Below are positions 31,595 to 42,422 of a stretch of 64,000 nt of DNA, piece after piece. Each line of letters opens with the position of its first letter. The stretch's first letter is position 1. The translations under genes were made by a program, and so were the position numbers. Under the pieces are notes generated by a model, which had not been told where the DNA came from, did not search any database, and saw only the letters and a list, made by a program, of their open reading frames with translations. Origin of the DNA: Pyropia yezoensis (lineage: Eukaryota; Rhodophyta; Bangiophyceae; Bangiales; Bangiaceae); NCBI GenBank assembly GCA_009829735.1, contig CM020618.1, positions 15,048,568 through 15,112,567 of the forward strand. The letters run 5' to 3'.

Positions 31595-33682
31595 GTGGAC
31601 AAGCTCGGAGTCGAGTGCGTCGATGACCTGCAGCTGGTGACGTCAGAGGACTTGCCTACTGTTGGGCTGAAGCCAGTGCAGGCCAGACGGTTCATGAGCA
31701 TTCAAGCCGCGCGTACCAGAAAACTGAACGACACTGTGCCGCCACCGTTATCCCCTCGTGCTCATACCTCTTCTGGCCATACGCACTTGACCTCGCGGTC
31801 AACCGACTCTTCTTGGCATCCAAGCGATGAGGCTTCCCCTGGTGACGGTCCACCTCTCGAGAGGGTTGGGCGCCGTGGAGGGAGCTTGGACGGAGCACCT
31901 CTCCCGCACGATCTCCGACAGGCGCCATCTGACGAGCGGCAACTCGTGGCCATCGGCACGCCCAGCCGAGGTGAGACCGACGATGATGGGGCGGACTCCG
32001 ATGAACATGTACGGGAAAGCTGCTCGCCGCCCTCGAAGCGGCGCAAGGTCAACCGATTGTCGGAGCAGCAGCGCAGTGGCACTGTCTTGACCAAAATGAT
32101 GGGCACAGGGCGTGTCCGCTTACCAGTGGCGCGTGACAACGGCAAGCACAAGGGTCCGAGCGAGGCGGCCTTTCACCGGGGCACTGGCCATGCTCCCAAG
32201 GCCGACGGCAATGAGTGCCCCTGCGCTGCTGTTTTTTTTTCTCTGGCTCCACAGTTTTCGGTGGCCAAGCAGACGGCTCGGGAGGCGCAGCGGGTGGAAT
32301 CTTTCAGCGGTACACGCGTCCAACGGTACCAGACAGAGTACAACTACGCTCGGCTTGGTCGGGTGGCGATAAGTGTTCTGTTTGATGGGCGCGGGAACTG
32401 GTTGGTGCACGAGGCGCGCGCACGGCAACACCTACAGGTGTCCAATGCGTGGTTGGCGCGCTGCCACAACCGCGCGATCGAGGCAGCGCACATCCCAACG
32501 GTGCGTATGACCAAGAGCGCAATTGCTAGCAGCACCAACGTGGACTCCCTCGTGATGCGAATCCGGCGGCCTGACGACTGCCTGCTGTCTACCGCCCAGT
32601 TCTTCAAGACTAGTGCCCTCAACACGGTCTTTGACGTGGCTGCGACCGTAAGTCACGGTCTCTGCGGCGCGCCGTCCAACAGAACGAAGTTCGCGGAGCG
32701 CAAGCTGTTCGTCGACTTCGTGCGTGCCAACCGCTCACCAACTGGTCGCACACCGGACAAGAATGGACGCTTTCACGGTGCTGTCTTCTATCTGGACTCG
32801 AAGTGGTCAGTGCTGCGCAAGGCCAAGCCCGATGACACCCGTCTGTCTTTTTCTGTATCATTCAACGCCGCGCTGGAAGCTGCAGGGAGGCCCACTGTGC
32901 ACGACGACATCCCTTTGCGCTGGCTTCGTTCCTTCTTTGGTTCCACTACCCGTGTCAACGGGCAGTACGCCCCATCCGACCAGCACACCATTCTCCACCC
33001 GCACAAGACGGACGCGTGCACAACCTGTGAGTTCTTTCACTCTGACCTCCGTTCAGACAAGCAGTCTCTGAAGCGCCACAACCAGCAGAGCGACCAAGCG
33101 TCGATGCAGCGCCAGAACGGCATCCGCGAGGTTAAGACGGACATCTTGCATCTGGAGGAGGCCTTGCAGGAGCGCAAGGACGAGGCAAGCGTGGCACTAC
33201 GCTTCCATAAGCAGGCTCTTTCGAACGCTGCTGCTAAGAACGAGGCTCTGGTGAACATGTTTACCGTTGTCATGTCCACAACGCCTCAGGAGGTCGAAGG
33301 GACTCACCTGCAGTAGCATGAGATGGACAACCTCGTTAGCATGGCTTCCAAGGACTGGTTCGAGGTCTCATCAGACTACCAGCAAGACAAGTCCGTTCCG
33401 TCCTTGAACCAGTCGACGCAGCCCGGTCCCACCTACTTTATGTCGGGTGAGACGCACTACATCCACATATTCTGCTTGGAGAGCTGCGGCCAAGCGACGG
33501 GTACGTCGCGCTTTTCGCGCAACATTGTGTACTCTCGCAGCGAGCGCGTGGGCGGTGCCAAGTCCTCCGACGATACGTTGTCGACATTGAGCGATATGCT
33601 CCTCGGAGGGGCGCGCATTGGCGTGGACGACCCTCCCGTGTACCGGTCTGGTTTCGGCTCCGACGGCCGCTTGGCGTCGTAG
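31595..33682 (+). pseudogene. SAM-like domain plus N-terminal half of a DDE-like (DUF7869-type) transposase, with an in-frame stop
   Basis: One frame is open from before 31595 to 33682 except for a TAG at 33314-33316. The codon at 31595 is GTG and the coding sense continues upstream, so the start is unresolved. The first ~45 codons resemble a SAM domain (LGVECVDDLQLVTSEDLPTVG). A low-complexity acidic/basic linker follows. From about 32140 the sequence is non-repetitive and includes a Lys-Thr-Asp-Ala-Cys-Thr-Thr-Cys motif and a coiled coil (33060-33250) of the kind preceding the DDE core in DUF7869-type transposase-like proteins. After the TAG, about 120 codons match the next part of that family order, then a stop. 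The missing C-terminal half is on the minus strand at 33944-35175. Confidence 0.6.
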
Positions 33683-33943
33683 GTAATGAGCGATTGTGCT
33701 TGTGTGGCGAAGCGCGATTCATGCGCGTGGTGTGCACCATGTCTTTTCCTACGACGAGTGCTTGTGTGGCGCTCATGCATCCCGCAAAAGTCTACCACCG
33801 TCACGCCACCATCCCTCCAGACCGCGCCGTGCCAGCCTCGCCCTCGCCCTGATGAGTCCCAGCGAGCTTCTCAGCACCAGCTGAGCGCCGCAACAACAGC
33901 GGACGTCATCTACTTTATGAATGAAGGGAGACGAAGCACAACA

Positions 33944-35175
33944 TCAGAGAGATATGTCGGGGCGCGCCTTGGCGAGCAACTTCGCGTGCCGCTTCAAAGT
34001 CTGCACATCCCATACCAGCCCCTCCTCAGGGGCGGGCATCTTGTCCACAAGAGGTCTCCAACCAGGCAGCTTCTTGGGGAGGACCCCGTTAAAAGGCGGC
34101 GAGAGAAGCGCTGACAACAGCGGCTTTGCGTGAGCAGCTGCGGACCACCGCACTTTCCCGGCCTTAGGCGCCGGCTCCTCTGTGACTGGCGTCGCGCCCA
34201 GACCTGCAACGTTGCCACTGGTGTGAGTTGAGGGCCGCGCAGCTGACGGTACGCTCGGCCTACTCAGCGTTGTCTGCGTCAGTGTGCCCGTGCACCCGGC
34301 TTCAGGGATGGAGAAGCGATCAGGTACAAACTCGGGCGGAACGTACTTGGCATACTGGTCCGCGATGTCTTTTGCCTTCGAGCCGTAGGCCTCCTTCCGC
34401 ATCTGTGGATGGGCGGCGTACTGATGAACAGACGCCAGCGCCGCGTTGAGCGCCTCCAGCGATGGGCAGCGCATCCACCCTGACTGCTCCCGCCAAAAAG
34501 AATCACTAACGTTTCGCCTGGTAAACAGCCGCACTCGACGAAACGACGTCACGGACTCGGGCAACAGGTTAGTAGACCGACCCAGGCTTTCCGTGTAAAG
34601 AGGAACAGCGCGCTCACCGACGCCACGGTACTGCCTACGACGTAACGTCGGAAAGACGACCGTGCGCAGCCGCCGCTGCGCAGCCTTCTCGCATTCGCGC
34701 ATTAGGTCGGCGTCATGGAAAAGGCTTCCGCCATCCAGAAACGGGTCGAAGTCCGCTGGAGGTGCAACAGGATCGAGGCGAACGTTACCATCGTCCGCCA
34801 ACACCACAAAACACCGGTAGGACATGATGCGCACGATCGGAGAAAATAGCTCCTGCGTCCCCATCTTCCACGTCTGCAGCATGGTTTCGTCGTACGCACC
34901 AGCCGTGGCGTACTTGGAGATGTGGTCGACCAGCTGTCCGTGGTTGAACGTGTCGCGGGAATGGTAGCGCCCTGCAATCTGCCGTGCGACATGGTCCGGC
35001 CCAAACTTCGTGTGTCCCACCACCATGTAGACAACCATGGCACAGTCCAGCAGGCCTGTCGCCAGCATCAGCCCTATGCCTCCGTAGAAGAAATGAGACT
35101 TGTTGGTGCCTGGGCAAGAGTCCATGTGCAGCCGCAACTTGCGCACAAAGCGGAGCGGGACCACTTGGCGAAGAT
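33944..35175 (-). pseudogene. C-terminal half of a DDE-like (DUF7869-type) transposase, opposite strand
   Basis: A minus-strand frame ending at the stop at 33944. The recognisable part begins near 35175. It contains Leu-His-Met-Asp-Ser-Cys-Pro-Gly-Thr-Asn-Lys-Ser (about 35100-35140), then a hydrophobic helix, then Val-Gly-His-Thr-Lys (about 34998-35015). This is the Asp-Cys-x-x-x-Asn-Lys and VGHT(K/H) pair typical of the family's catalytic core. The frame stays open upstream through the minisatellite to 36355, but that part is low complexity and probably not native coding. It looks like the missing end of the plus-strand transposase fragment, inverted. A separate convergent gene is the alternative. 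Confidence 0.55.
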
Positions 35176-35414
35176 GTGCTACGGTGCCATCTTGCGCCGT
35201 ATCATCAGCGGGTCCATCACCGCTGCCAGCTGTGCCACCACTATGGCGAAGAGCAGCAATGTCCGCGGGACCACCTCCTGCGCTCTCGCTGGACGCGTCA
35301 GCACGGTCAGGTACAGCGGAAGTGCGGCTGAAGCCGCCTTCACCAGTTCCACCGACGGATCGGCTCCCACCGTCGACAGCCCCAGAAGATCTCGGAGGCG
35401 AGAGTGTTACAGCG

Positions 35415-36110
35415 GGGCCCCCGTTGACCACAGCGTCCCCAAGCGGACCCACACCCGCGGCGACGACCAGAGGGGGAGCACCAGCAACACCAACAACGGC
35501 GCCAGGTAGACCACTGCCACCACCCGCGACGCGAGAAGGACGGGAAGGGGGGTGGCCAGTGCGCCCGCCAGGAGGACCCCCACCGAGCGGACCAACACCC
35601 GCGGCGACGACCTTGGGAAGAACGCAGGCACCACCAGCGCTGCCGCCAGGCCCACCGCCACCACCAACCGCGACGGGAGAAGGACGGGGCCGGGAGTGGC
35701 CAGCGCGCCCGCCGGGAGCACCCCCACCAAGCGGACCAACACCCGCGGCAACGACCTTGGGGAGAACGCCAGCACCACCAGCGCTGCCGCCAGGCCCACC
35801 GCCACCACCAACCGCGACGGGAGAAGGACGGGGCGGTGAGTGGCCAGCGCGCCCGCCGGGAGCACCCCCACCAAGCGGACCCACACCCGCGGCAACGACC
35901 TTGGGGAGAACGCCGGCACCACCAGCGCTGCCGCCAGGCCCACCGCCACCACCAACCGCGACGGGAGAAGGACGGGGCGGGGGGGGGGCACCGCGCCCCC
36001 CGGGAGCACCCCCACCGAGCGGACCCACACCCGCGGGGAGGACGAGGAGGGGAGCACCAGCACCACCGACGTCGCCGCCAGGCCGGCCGCCACCGCTGTC
36101 CTCGAGTGCA
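35415..36110. repeat. 144-bp minisatellite, about 4.8 copies
   Basis: Units begin at about 35408, 35552, 35696, 35840 and 35984, a constant 144-bp step. The central two are nearly identical and the outer ones diverged. Because 144 is a multiple of three, a 48-residue Gly/Pro/Ala repeat is open on both strands, which produces long artificial ORFs. Confidence 0.9.
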
Positions 36111-36790
36111 GAGCGCCTGGGAGCGACGGGGGCAGCGGCACCGCCGTGGACGTCAGGCATGTCGATGGCGTGTCGACCCCACCGCGCGTCACGGCTGGAG
36201 GGGACGGGCGGTGAGCAATGCGAGGGTGGGGAAGAGAAGAGCGCACGTACATGAGGGCATGAGGGTGGGCCCCGGGTGGTCGAAGTTGCCGCGCGCGCCA
36301 AAACGCGGCGCGCTGGACGCACGTCTGGGTTCCCAGTAGTTCTGCCAAAGGTCATATTTGGATAAGTAGCCCTCCAAAAACGTCTATGGCTTCTGCACTT
36401 TTCTTCGCGTCTCGAAAGTAAGCTGAAGTGTAAGATTCTGCTTACACTGGAGAATGTTTGTCAGATTTCATGCACTTAGGAAAAAAACAACTGCAAACGA
36501 CAGATTTCGATGTGGCGCAGCTGCTGATGCCAGAAACTCGAAGTGCAAAAAGCCAAATAGAATGAGGTTTCTATCGTCATGAGCCACATGTGTTCAAAAA
36601 GTCGACACTATATTATATTTTGTGTTATTTGTCACGGTCGTCGAGGTCATGAGGTGAAAGTGTTATCCCAAGGATTCTATAGGCTGGTGCCCGGCGACCT
36701 TGCTGCGCTGGGGGCCATCCGTTACCAGGTGCGGCCAGGATAGGTCGAGAGCTCGGCACGAGGTCCCCACGTTAACAGAGAGGTCAGATT

Positions 36791-37675
36791 CTATTGGCCG
36801 GCTGAATTGGGAATCTCGATTGTGCGTAGCACCTGAGCCTCGAAAGCTCCCTGACGCGGGAAATTCGAGATTAAATGCAAAGGGAAGAACGGGTCAGGCC
36901 AGCCGTCTCCCGCCCCCGTGTGGTGCGCCCCGTCCCCTGTGATGGGCCAGTTTTGCCACAGGGGGACCGGAGCGCTCAGAAGAGATAAAGAACGCGACCA
37001 CGGTGAGCGTTCTGTGCGAGGTGTGGCAGCGGGCAGTGGGGCGCCATCGGGCGGAGGGGTACCACGTAGCAGTGCGGTTCCACTCGGAAACCGTGTGCCT
37101 GAGGGCGGTGGAGTGCGTGCACGTGGTAGAGGAGATGGCTCGAGCAGAGGCTGTGATGCAGCAGCGGACCCCACTGGAACGGCCGACGTCCGCAACTTCT
37201 TGCCGGTGAGGCCCGGAACACCCGTCGCCATGCGCACAAGGAACTGCATCTGCTCCCAGGTCGTCCGCCACGAAGATGCGTGTACCTCTACCAGTTTGTC
37301 GCGCCCTACCGGCGTCTCCGCCGCGCCCATCCCCGTCGGTTTAAGCGCCCGCTTGTCCATGTGCGACTTGATAGATTCCAGAATGCGCTTCAACGCGAGT
37401 GGCTCGATCCACGTGCCAGCGTTGCCTAAAGAATGTTGATGGCTAGCGCCGGGCCTGACGCGCTTTCTTAAGTCGACCCCAACTCCATAATGGAGAGGCG
37501 TGCTTCGGCCTTGAAACTGTCACCAGGTAGCTTTGGATTCTTTGCGGGATCTACATTGCCGGCGTTTAAGGCGTGAACACCCAGAGCCTGACCACCCCGC
37601 CGCTCATTGCGTGTCTTGACCGAAGTGTCCTTGGAACACTGTCGTTGATGGGCAACGTCACCCTGACCTGGCCCA
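36791..37675 (-). CDS. Possible unrecognised exon or transposon fragment
   Basis: A minus-strand frame open from a TGA at 37678-37676 to a stop at 36791, about 295 codons. The first two thirds are compositionally ordinary protein with many Lys, Asp, Glu and Asn residues, unlike spurious GC-rich ORFs; the last third is Pro/Ser-rich. No ATG lies near its beginning, so it would be an internal or truncated exon. No family recognised. Confidence 0.3.
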
Positions 37676-38158
37676 TCAGGTTAAGGGCATGCCCTTGGTT
37701 GCGGACATTCGGGAATACACGCGGGGCTTTGGGGTACTGGCTGCACACGGGCTGACATGGGCGTCCTCTGCTCAGTGGACGGCGGTACCTGGCTAGACGC
37801 GGTCACCATCGAGGACGTCTGCCTGGCCGAGTGCCCCACCCTTATCTGCGCTTGCGTGAGACATTGCTTCCTGAAGCAGAAGGGAAGGTACAAGGCAAGA
37901 CAAGTCGAAGGAGAACGAATAGAAAAAACGAAGTGATCGGGAGGACCGCCGGTGGGGCACAAAGAGTTAGACCACTGGCAGTAGCAGCAAACCTCGGAGA
38001 CAGGAGACGACGTGAACATTTCCAGCTAGTGCCCCTCAAAGCGCGAGGCAGCAGTGGGATCATAGAAGAGCAAGTCATGTACTTACCTTCTGTGGATGCC
38101 TCCTGCTAGTGTGTGGGGACGGGCAACGGGAAGGGGCAGGTCCGGTAAGAGTGCTCAG
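37676..38158. other. Intergenic stretch, no supported gene
   Basis: About 480 bp between the possible exon and the inverted LTR copy. No motif-bearing ORF or repeat was seen. Confidence 0.4.
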
Positions 38159-38627
38159 TGTGGCAAAAACCACCCGCACACGCGACACCCAAGTTGGGGC
38201 GGTGCGCAAGGGCTGCCTTCCGTGTCGGGGGAACCGGAAGAAGTGCAAGTCGCACACACTCTATCCCTGTTGTGGGGCAATCCCCCCACTGACAAACAAG
38301 GAGATGGTGTATGGGCCAACAGTTTCTTGGTCGGGACGGGGAAGCGAGGCCAAGCCCCGCTGTCCCTCCCCTTATCCCCCCAGGGTCCCCTCAGAATCTC
38401 GCCACTCAAAATCTCCCAACCCAGCACCTGCCCATCGGGCGACACGAAAATTGAATACGATAAATGCAGAAAACCCTCAAATCCACGTTGGATTTACTAC
38501 TAAGCTAACTATCCCAAACTTAGGGAATATGGACCCAACTGCAGGGGGAGGAACGGATCAGGCTAGTGGCCTGCCGCCCCTTGCATGACAAGTGTTGCCC
38601 CCCTATCTGGGGGTCAATACTGCCACA
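38159..38627 (-). repeat. Inverted copy of the family-A LTR
   Basis: 469 bp that is the reverse complement of the LTR at 38914-39382, with the same TGTGGCA...TGCCACA ends and only scattered differences. It is separated from that LTR by 286 bp. No 5-bp target duplication is evident at its edges, so it may be a remnant of a rearranged or nested element and not a clean solo LTR. Confidence 0.9.
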
Positions 38628-38913
38628 CTCCCCTCTCCTCAGTTCCGACCGACCCGGTCGGCCCTGCGAGGGGGCGTAAAAACGCACATCGCGGCGTTGG
38701 GGGCGCGACTTGCTGTCCCCCCGGTTCGTCACGTGGACGTGGCGGCGGTCACGTTGACCGCCGCTCTCTTCAAGCTTGCCCAATTGGCAGCTTGCTCTTA
38801 TCGGTACTCACCTCACCACCACCAACACATCCTCTTGACCTTACCCTGGGCCGCCCCACGCTGGGGAGGCCACCCATCTACCCGCGATCCGAGCCCCCCT
38901 CAACGCGAGGTGG

Positions 38914-39382
38914 TGTGGCAGTATTGACCCTCAGGTAGGGGGGCAACACTTGCCATGCAAGGGGCGGCAGGCCACTAGCCTGATCCGTTCCTCCCCCTGC
39001 AGTTGGGTCCATATTCCCTAAGTTTGGGATAGTTAGCTTAGTAGTAAATCCAACGTGGATTTGAGGGTTTTCTGCATTTATCGTATTCAATTTTCGTGTC
39101 GCCCGATGGGCAGGTGCTGGGTTGGGAGATTTTGAGTGGCGAGATTCTGAGGGGACCCTGGGGGGATAAGGGGAGGGACAGCGGGGCTTGGCCTCGCTTC
39201 CCCGTCCCGACCAAGAAACTGTTGGCCCATACACCATCTCCTTGTTTGTCAGTGGGGGGATTGCCCCACAACAGGGATAGAGTGTGTGCGACTTGCACTT
39301 CTTCCGGTTCCCCCGACACGGGAGGCAGCCCTTGCGCACCGCCCCAACTTGGGTCTCCCGTGTGCGAGTGGTTTTTGCCACA
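38914..39382 (+). repeat. 5' LTR of family-A retrotransposon
   Basis: 469 bp with inverted ends TGTGGCA / TGCCACA, directly followed by a tRNA-primer site. The family assignment comes from the gag-pol that follows. Confidence 0.88.
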
Positions 39383-39384
39383 TT

Positions 39385-39402
39385 TGGTGGAGCAGCACGG
39401 GA
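39385..39402 (+). other. Primer-binding site of family-A retrotransposon
   Basis: TGGTGGAGCAGCACGGGA begins 2 bp after the LTR end. Its first 13 bases are the same as at the equivalent position in the chromovirus of this window, so both probably use the same tRNA, whose 3' end would read TGCTGCTCCACCA. Confidence 0.75.
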
Positions 39403-39501
39403 AAGAGGTAAACTTTACCTCCGGGTGCACCCGGGTGTAGGGGGCCCTCTGTCTCAGAGGAACGGTGGACTTGGACCGTGTCATACGGATCGTTAGCCAA
39501 C

Positions 39502-41451
39502 ATGGCCGGTTTGGACCCCCCGTCGTCCGGGGAGTACACGGGTGACGCACGTACTTCAGTGCCTTCGAATACTGGTGAGACACAGGTGAGCTTACCTGGG
39601 GTCGCAGAGGGACTAGAGGTCCCTCAAGCCAGCAGGACTGGAAGTACGGGCGGGCAACAGGCCACCCCGACTCAGACGGGAGTTCATTCGGGTGACACTT
39701 CTGATGTGGGTGGGCCGAAGTCTGGCCACCGTGTGGTACACTCAACGGGAACGTCCCAAGGTGAGAGGACTGTCCCCGCGGGATCCACTCGGGTTGGAGC
39801 CAACTTTGGCTTGGAGCCGTCGCCAACTAGGCTCTCGGAGGACGGCGGACCTCCGTTGGTCGGCGATGGGCTCGCGCCCATGCCCCCGGTTGAGACCCCT
39901 GAGGAACGTGGTTACCCCTCAGGTGGACTCCCGGAGGCGGACCGAGAATCAACTGGAGTCGACAATCCACTCCTCGCGGAAACTGTCCGTCAGGAGGCGA
40001 CCAATGTGTTACGGCAGACTTTGCCGGACCTGGTGGTCACGATGACGAATGCTGTTCTGAATCAGATTGTGGCGAGTTTGCCAGATGGCCTTAATGTCCA
40101 GACCGGATTGGGGCTTTCGAGCCCTCAGACGCAGAGGGAATCCCTCCTCACGCCTATCTCGGGTCGCCCCGAACCGCGGGCGACCCCTGTGACTCCCAAC
40201 GAGGGAGCCATACCAATCTCGGTGGGGCGTACGCCCTTCACGAAGGAGTTCCCCTCGGAAACGCCGGCGGCTACACCAAGCTCGCCGCAGCAGACGACAG
40301 GCACTGCGAGTCAACTCACCCCATTGCCTCAGCGGCTTTTCCCTCAACATGAAGTGCCCCCCAAGATCCAGGTAGCCAACCCGGTCTACCAGAGGATCTT
40401 TGACTGTGAGACCTACGCCCTCCACAACAAGTCGGTGGCGTACGGTCCTATTCAGGTCCGAGCCATGGGCCGTGCCAAGAAGAATGCACTTCACTCTTTT
40501 GGGCACAAAGCGGAGTGGGATGGAACTCCCCCCCTCCGTGTCTTTGAGCTTCTACGTCGTCTCACAAAAGCCTGTGACGACAATGCCATAAGTGAAGGCA
40601 TGGCTTTCTATATGCTACAGGAGTTTACGAAGGGCGACCTCCGGACAGAACTTATTTCCGTTATGCCCAGTTCCTCAAGTGGAGGCGCTGGTGAGGTGAC
40701 TTCCTATTTGAAGCTCGTCAACTGGTTGTTGAGAGCAATGGTGGATGAAGCAGCGTTGGCTTCTCAGGTCGAGGAGTTTACCCAAGCTCATCAGGAAGAG
40801 ATTGAGGGCGAGTTGTCCTTTGCGGAGCGGGTTCGTAAGCTCAACAACCATCTTTGTGGGTTTCTTCATCCACAAGCTGTGGTGAAGAGTCGGTTTGTTG
40901 AGGGACTCCATTGGTCAGTCCGCATGGAGACCCGGGAGCATAATACTGCCCGGGCGACACTGGACGAGTTGGCTAGGTTCGCCTACCGCAGAGGTGAGGC
41001 CTACCGCAAGTTGCGGGAGGAACAACGCCAGGAGCGTCAGGCCGAGTTGGCCAAGAAGCGAAAGGAGGCGCGCCAGGCCAGAGAGCTGCGAGAGGCACGC
41101 CGAATCCGCAAGGAGAGGGTCGTAGCTGCCGTGGGAACTTCCCAGGGAACCTCGTCGGCTTCCCCCGTCGGGAAGACCCCTCCGGGAACTGACAATCGGT
41201 GCTCGAACTACAACTCCGATGGACACTGGGCATAAGATTGCCCTGTGTTGAGTAAACGCATTCAACAACTTGTTAAGAATGCGAGTAAGAAGTCGGATAC
41301 GAACAAAGTACGTTCGCGCCGCGAGGGTGGACCTCGACCGGTAGTGGCGGTCGCCACACTCTCGGCGGAGGGGGCGGACACGTCGTCCTCGGACTCGTCG
41401 TCTTCCCCTTCGCCCTCGGACTCAGACGCCAAGTCAGCGGGAAACGAATGA
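39502..41451 (+). pseudogene. Gag of family-A retrotransposon, copy 1 (nonsense mutation)
   Basis: ATG 39502 starts a long frame. A Thr/Pro/Gly-rich N-terminal third is followed by a folded capsid-like region (about 40340-40960), a Glu/Arg coiled coil (40960-41130) and a nucleocapsid zinc knuckle. A TAA at 41233-41235 interrupts the knuckle, and one of its cysteines is also replaced (CSNY where copy 2 has CWNC). The same frame then continues to the TGA at 41449-41451. Two independent knuckle lesions mark it as dead. Gag normally packages the element RNA. Confidence 0.85.
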
Positions 41452-42422
41452 CCGTTGGAGCTGGTCGTTCTAGGCTCACAACGGCAGCCTCGGCCAAGTG
41501 GGTCAAGAGGACGAACCAACCCTGCCGGATACTGCGGCGACCTAAGGGAGTCCGCCCACGTCGGGTAAGACTCCCCAAGAACGTAAACCCACGTCGGGTC
41601 ATCGCAGTGCTGACGGGTGAGAACTTCCAGGTGGCTGGACGGGTGCAACTAGCCCCCGGCCGTGCCTGTTGTGCCCGTATCGTACTTGATACCGGGTCAG
41701 GAGCCTCCTTGATACGCAAGTCGCTATTACCAAAGGAGATGGAGCTCCAACGCTGGAGGTCTAAAGCTGACCATATGATTGACATCATTGGTGGGATACT
41801 TCCCATCGTTGGTGCCATGACCCTACCAACTAGGTTGGGAACCCATGAGGTCGACGTGGCCTATGGAGTGGTCGAGATTATGTCGGTACCCCTGCTTCTG
41901 GGTACCCCTTATGTTGTAATACAAGTGCCTTTGATTTGTGGCCCTGAGTATTGGGTCAAGTTGATGAATGGGGAGACCATCCCCATCCTTGGTAAGGAAG
42001 AGTCTGTGGCTCCTGTGACAGTCTCACAGTCGAAGCCTGTTTGCTCCGTGAGAGAAGGGCTTACTGCTACCCTACATTTAGCCCGCAAAGTCACGTTGCC
42101 CCCCAACTCGGTGGCGCACGTTGACATTGTAACTGATTATACGGGGAACGGGTTGGTGCACCCTCACCCCCGCCTTGCTCGCAAGCACCAAGTTCATGTT
42201 GCCCTTGGCACGATGGACTCCAAAGCCGGAGTCCCGTGGCGGATCCAGGTGATGAACCTGAGCTCTTCGCCCAAGTACTTCAAGTCGGGAGCCAAGTTCG
42301 GCTATATCGACCAACATGAGGGACCAGTAGTAGCGGTCACCCTCAACGCGGGCGCGAGTAGCGACCCGAAGTCCGGAAAGGACAAGCACCAAGCCAAGCC
42401 GGCCGCCTCTCCTCGGCCCCAT
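41448..42422 (+). pseudogene. Protease-containing start of pol, family A, copy 1 (truncated)
   Basis: ATG 41448 overlaps the gag stop. The retropepsin active site Leu-Asp-Thr-Gly-Ser-Gly lies at about 41687-41704. Sequence similarity to copy 2 continues through the region after protease and stops at 42422, before reverse transcriptase. The frame then runs on to 42719 through unrelated sequence, which should not be read as native protein. Confidence 0.82.

Larger units (their letters stand above)
30611..36594. mobile_element. DNA transposon with DDE-like transposase fragments
   Basis: The left end (30611-30641) and right end (36563-36594) are inverted repeats sharing a perfect 20-bp core, CATGACGATAGAAACCTCAT, plus an ACAnnnGTGGC-like outer part. 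Between them lie the two transposase segments, on opposite strands, and a minisatellite. Target-site duplication was not resolved, so the exact ends could be off by a few bases. The interior nonsense codon and split coding strands suggest it is non-functional. Confidence 0.65.
38914..42422 (+). mobile_element. Degenerate, truncated Ty3/gypsy retrotransposon (family A, copy 1)
   Basis: The order is 5' LTR (38914-39382), primer-binding site (39385 onward), gag (39502-41451 with one internal stop) and protease-containing pol start (41448-42422). Similarity to the second copy (minus strand, right side of the window) ends abruptly at 42422, before reverse transcriptase. The sequence beyond belongs to the region holding the Plavaka-like gene, so this copy was cut by insertion or deletion. 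Gag and pol overlap by ATGA, the pol ATG sharing bases with the gag TGA. Confidence 0.85.

Noticed and set aside
35100-36254. 384-codon plus frame, Pro/Thr-rich
   Set aside because: Created by the 144-bp minisatellite and by the strand opposite the transposase fragment; no motif.
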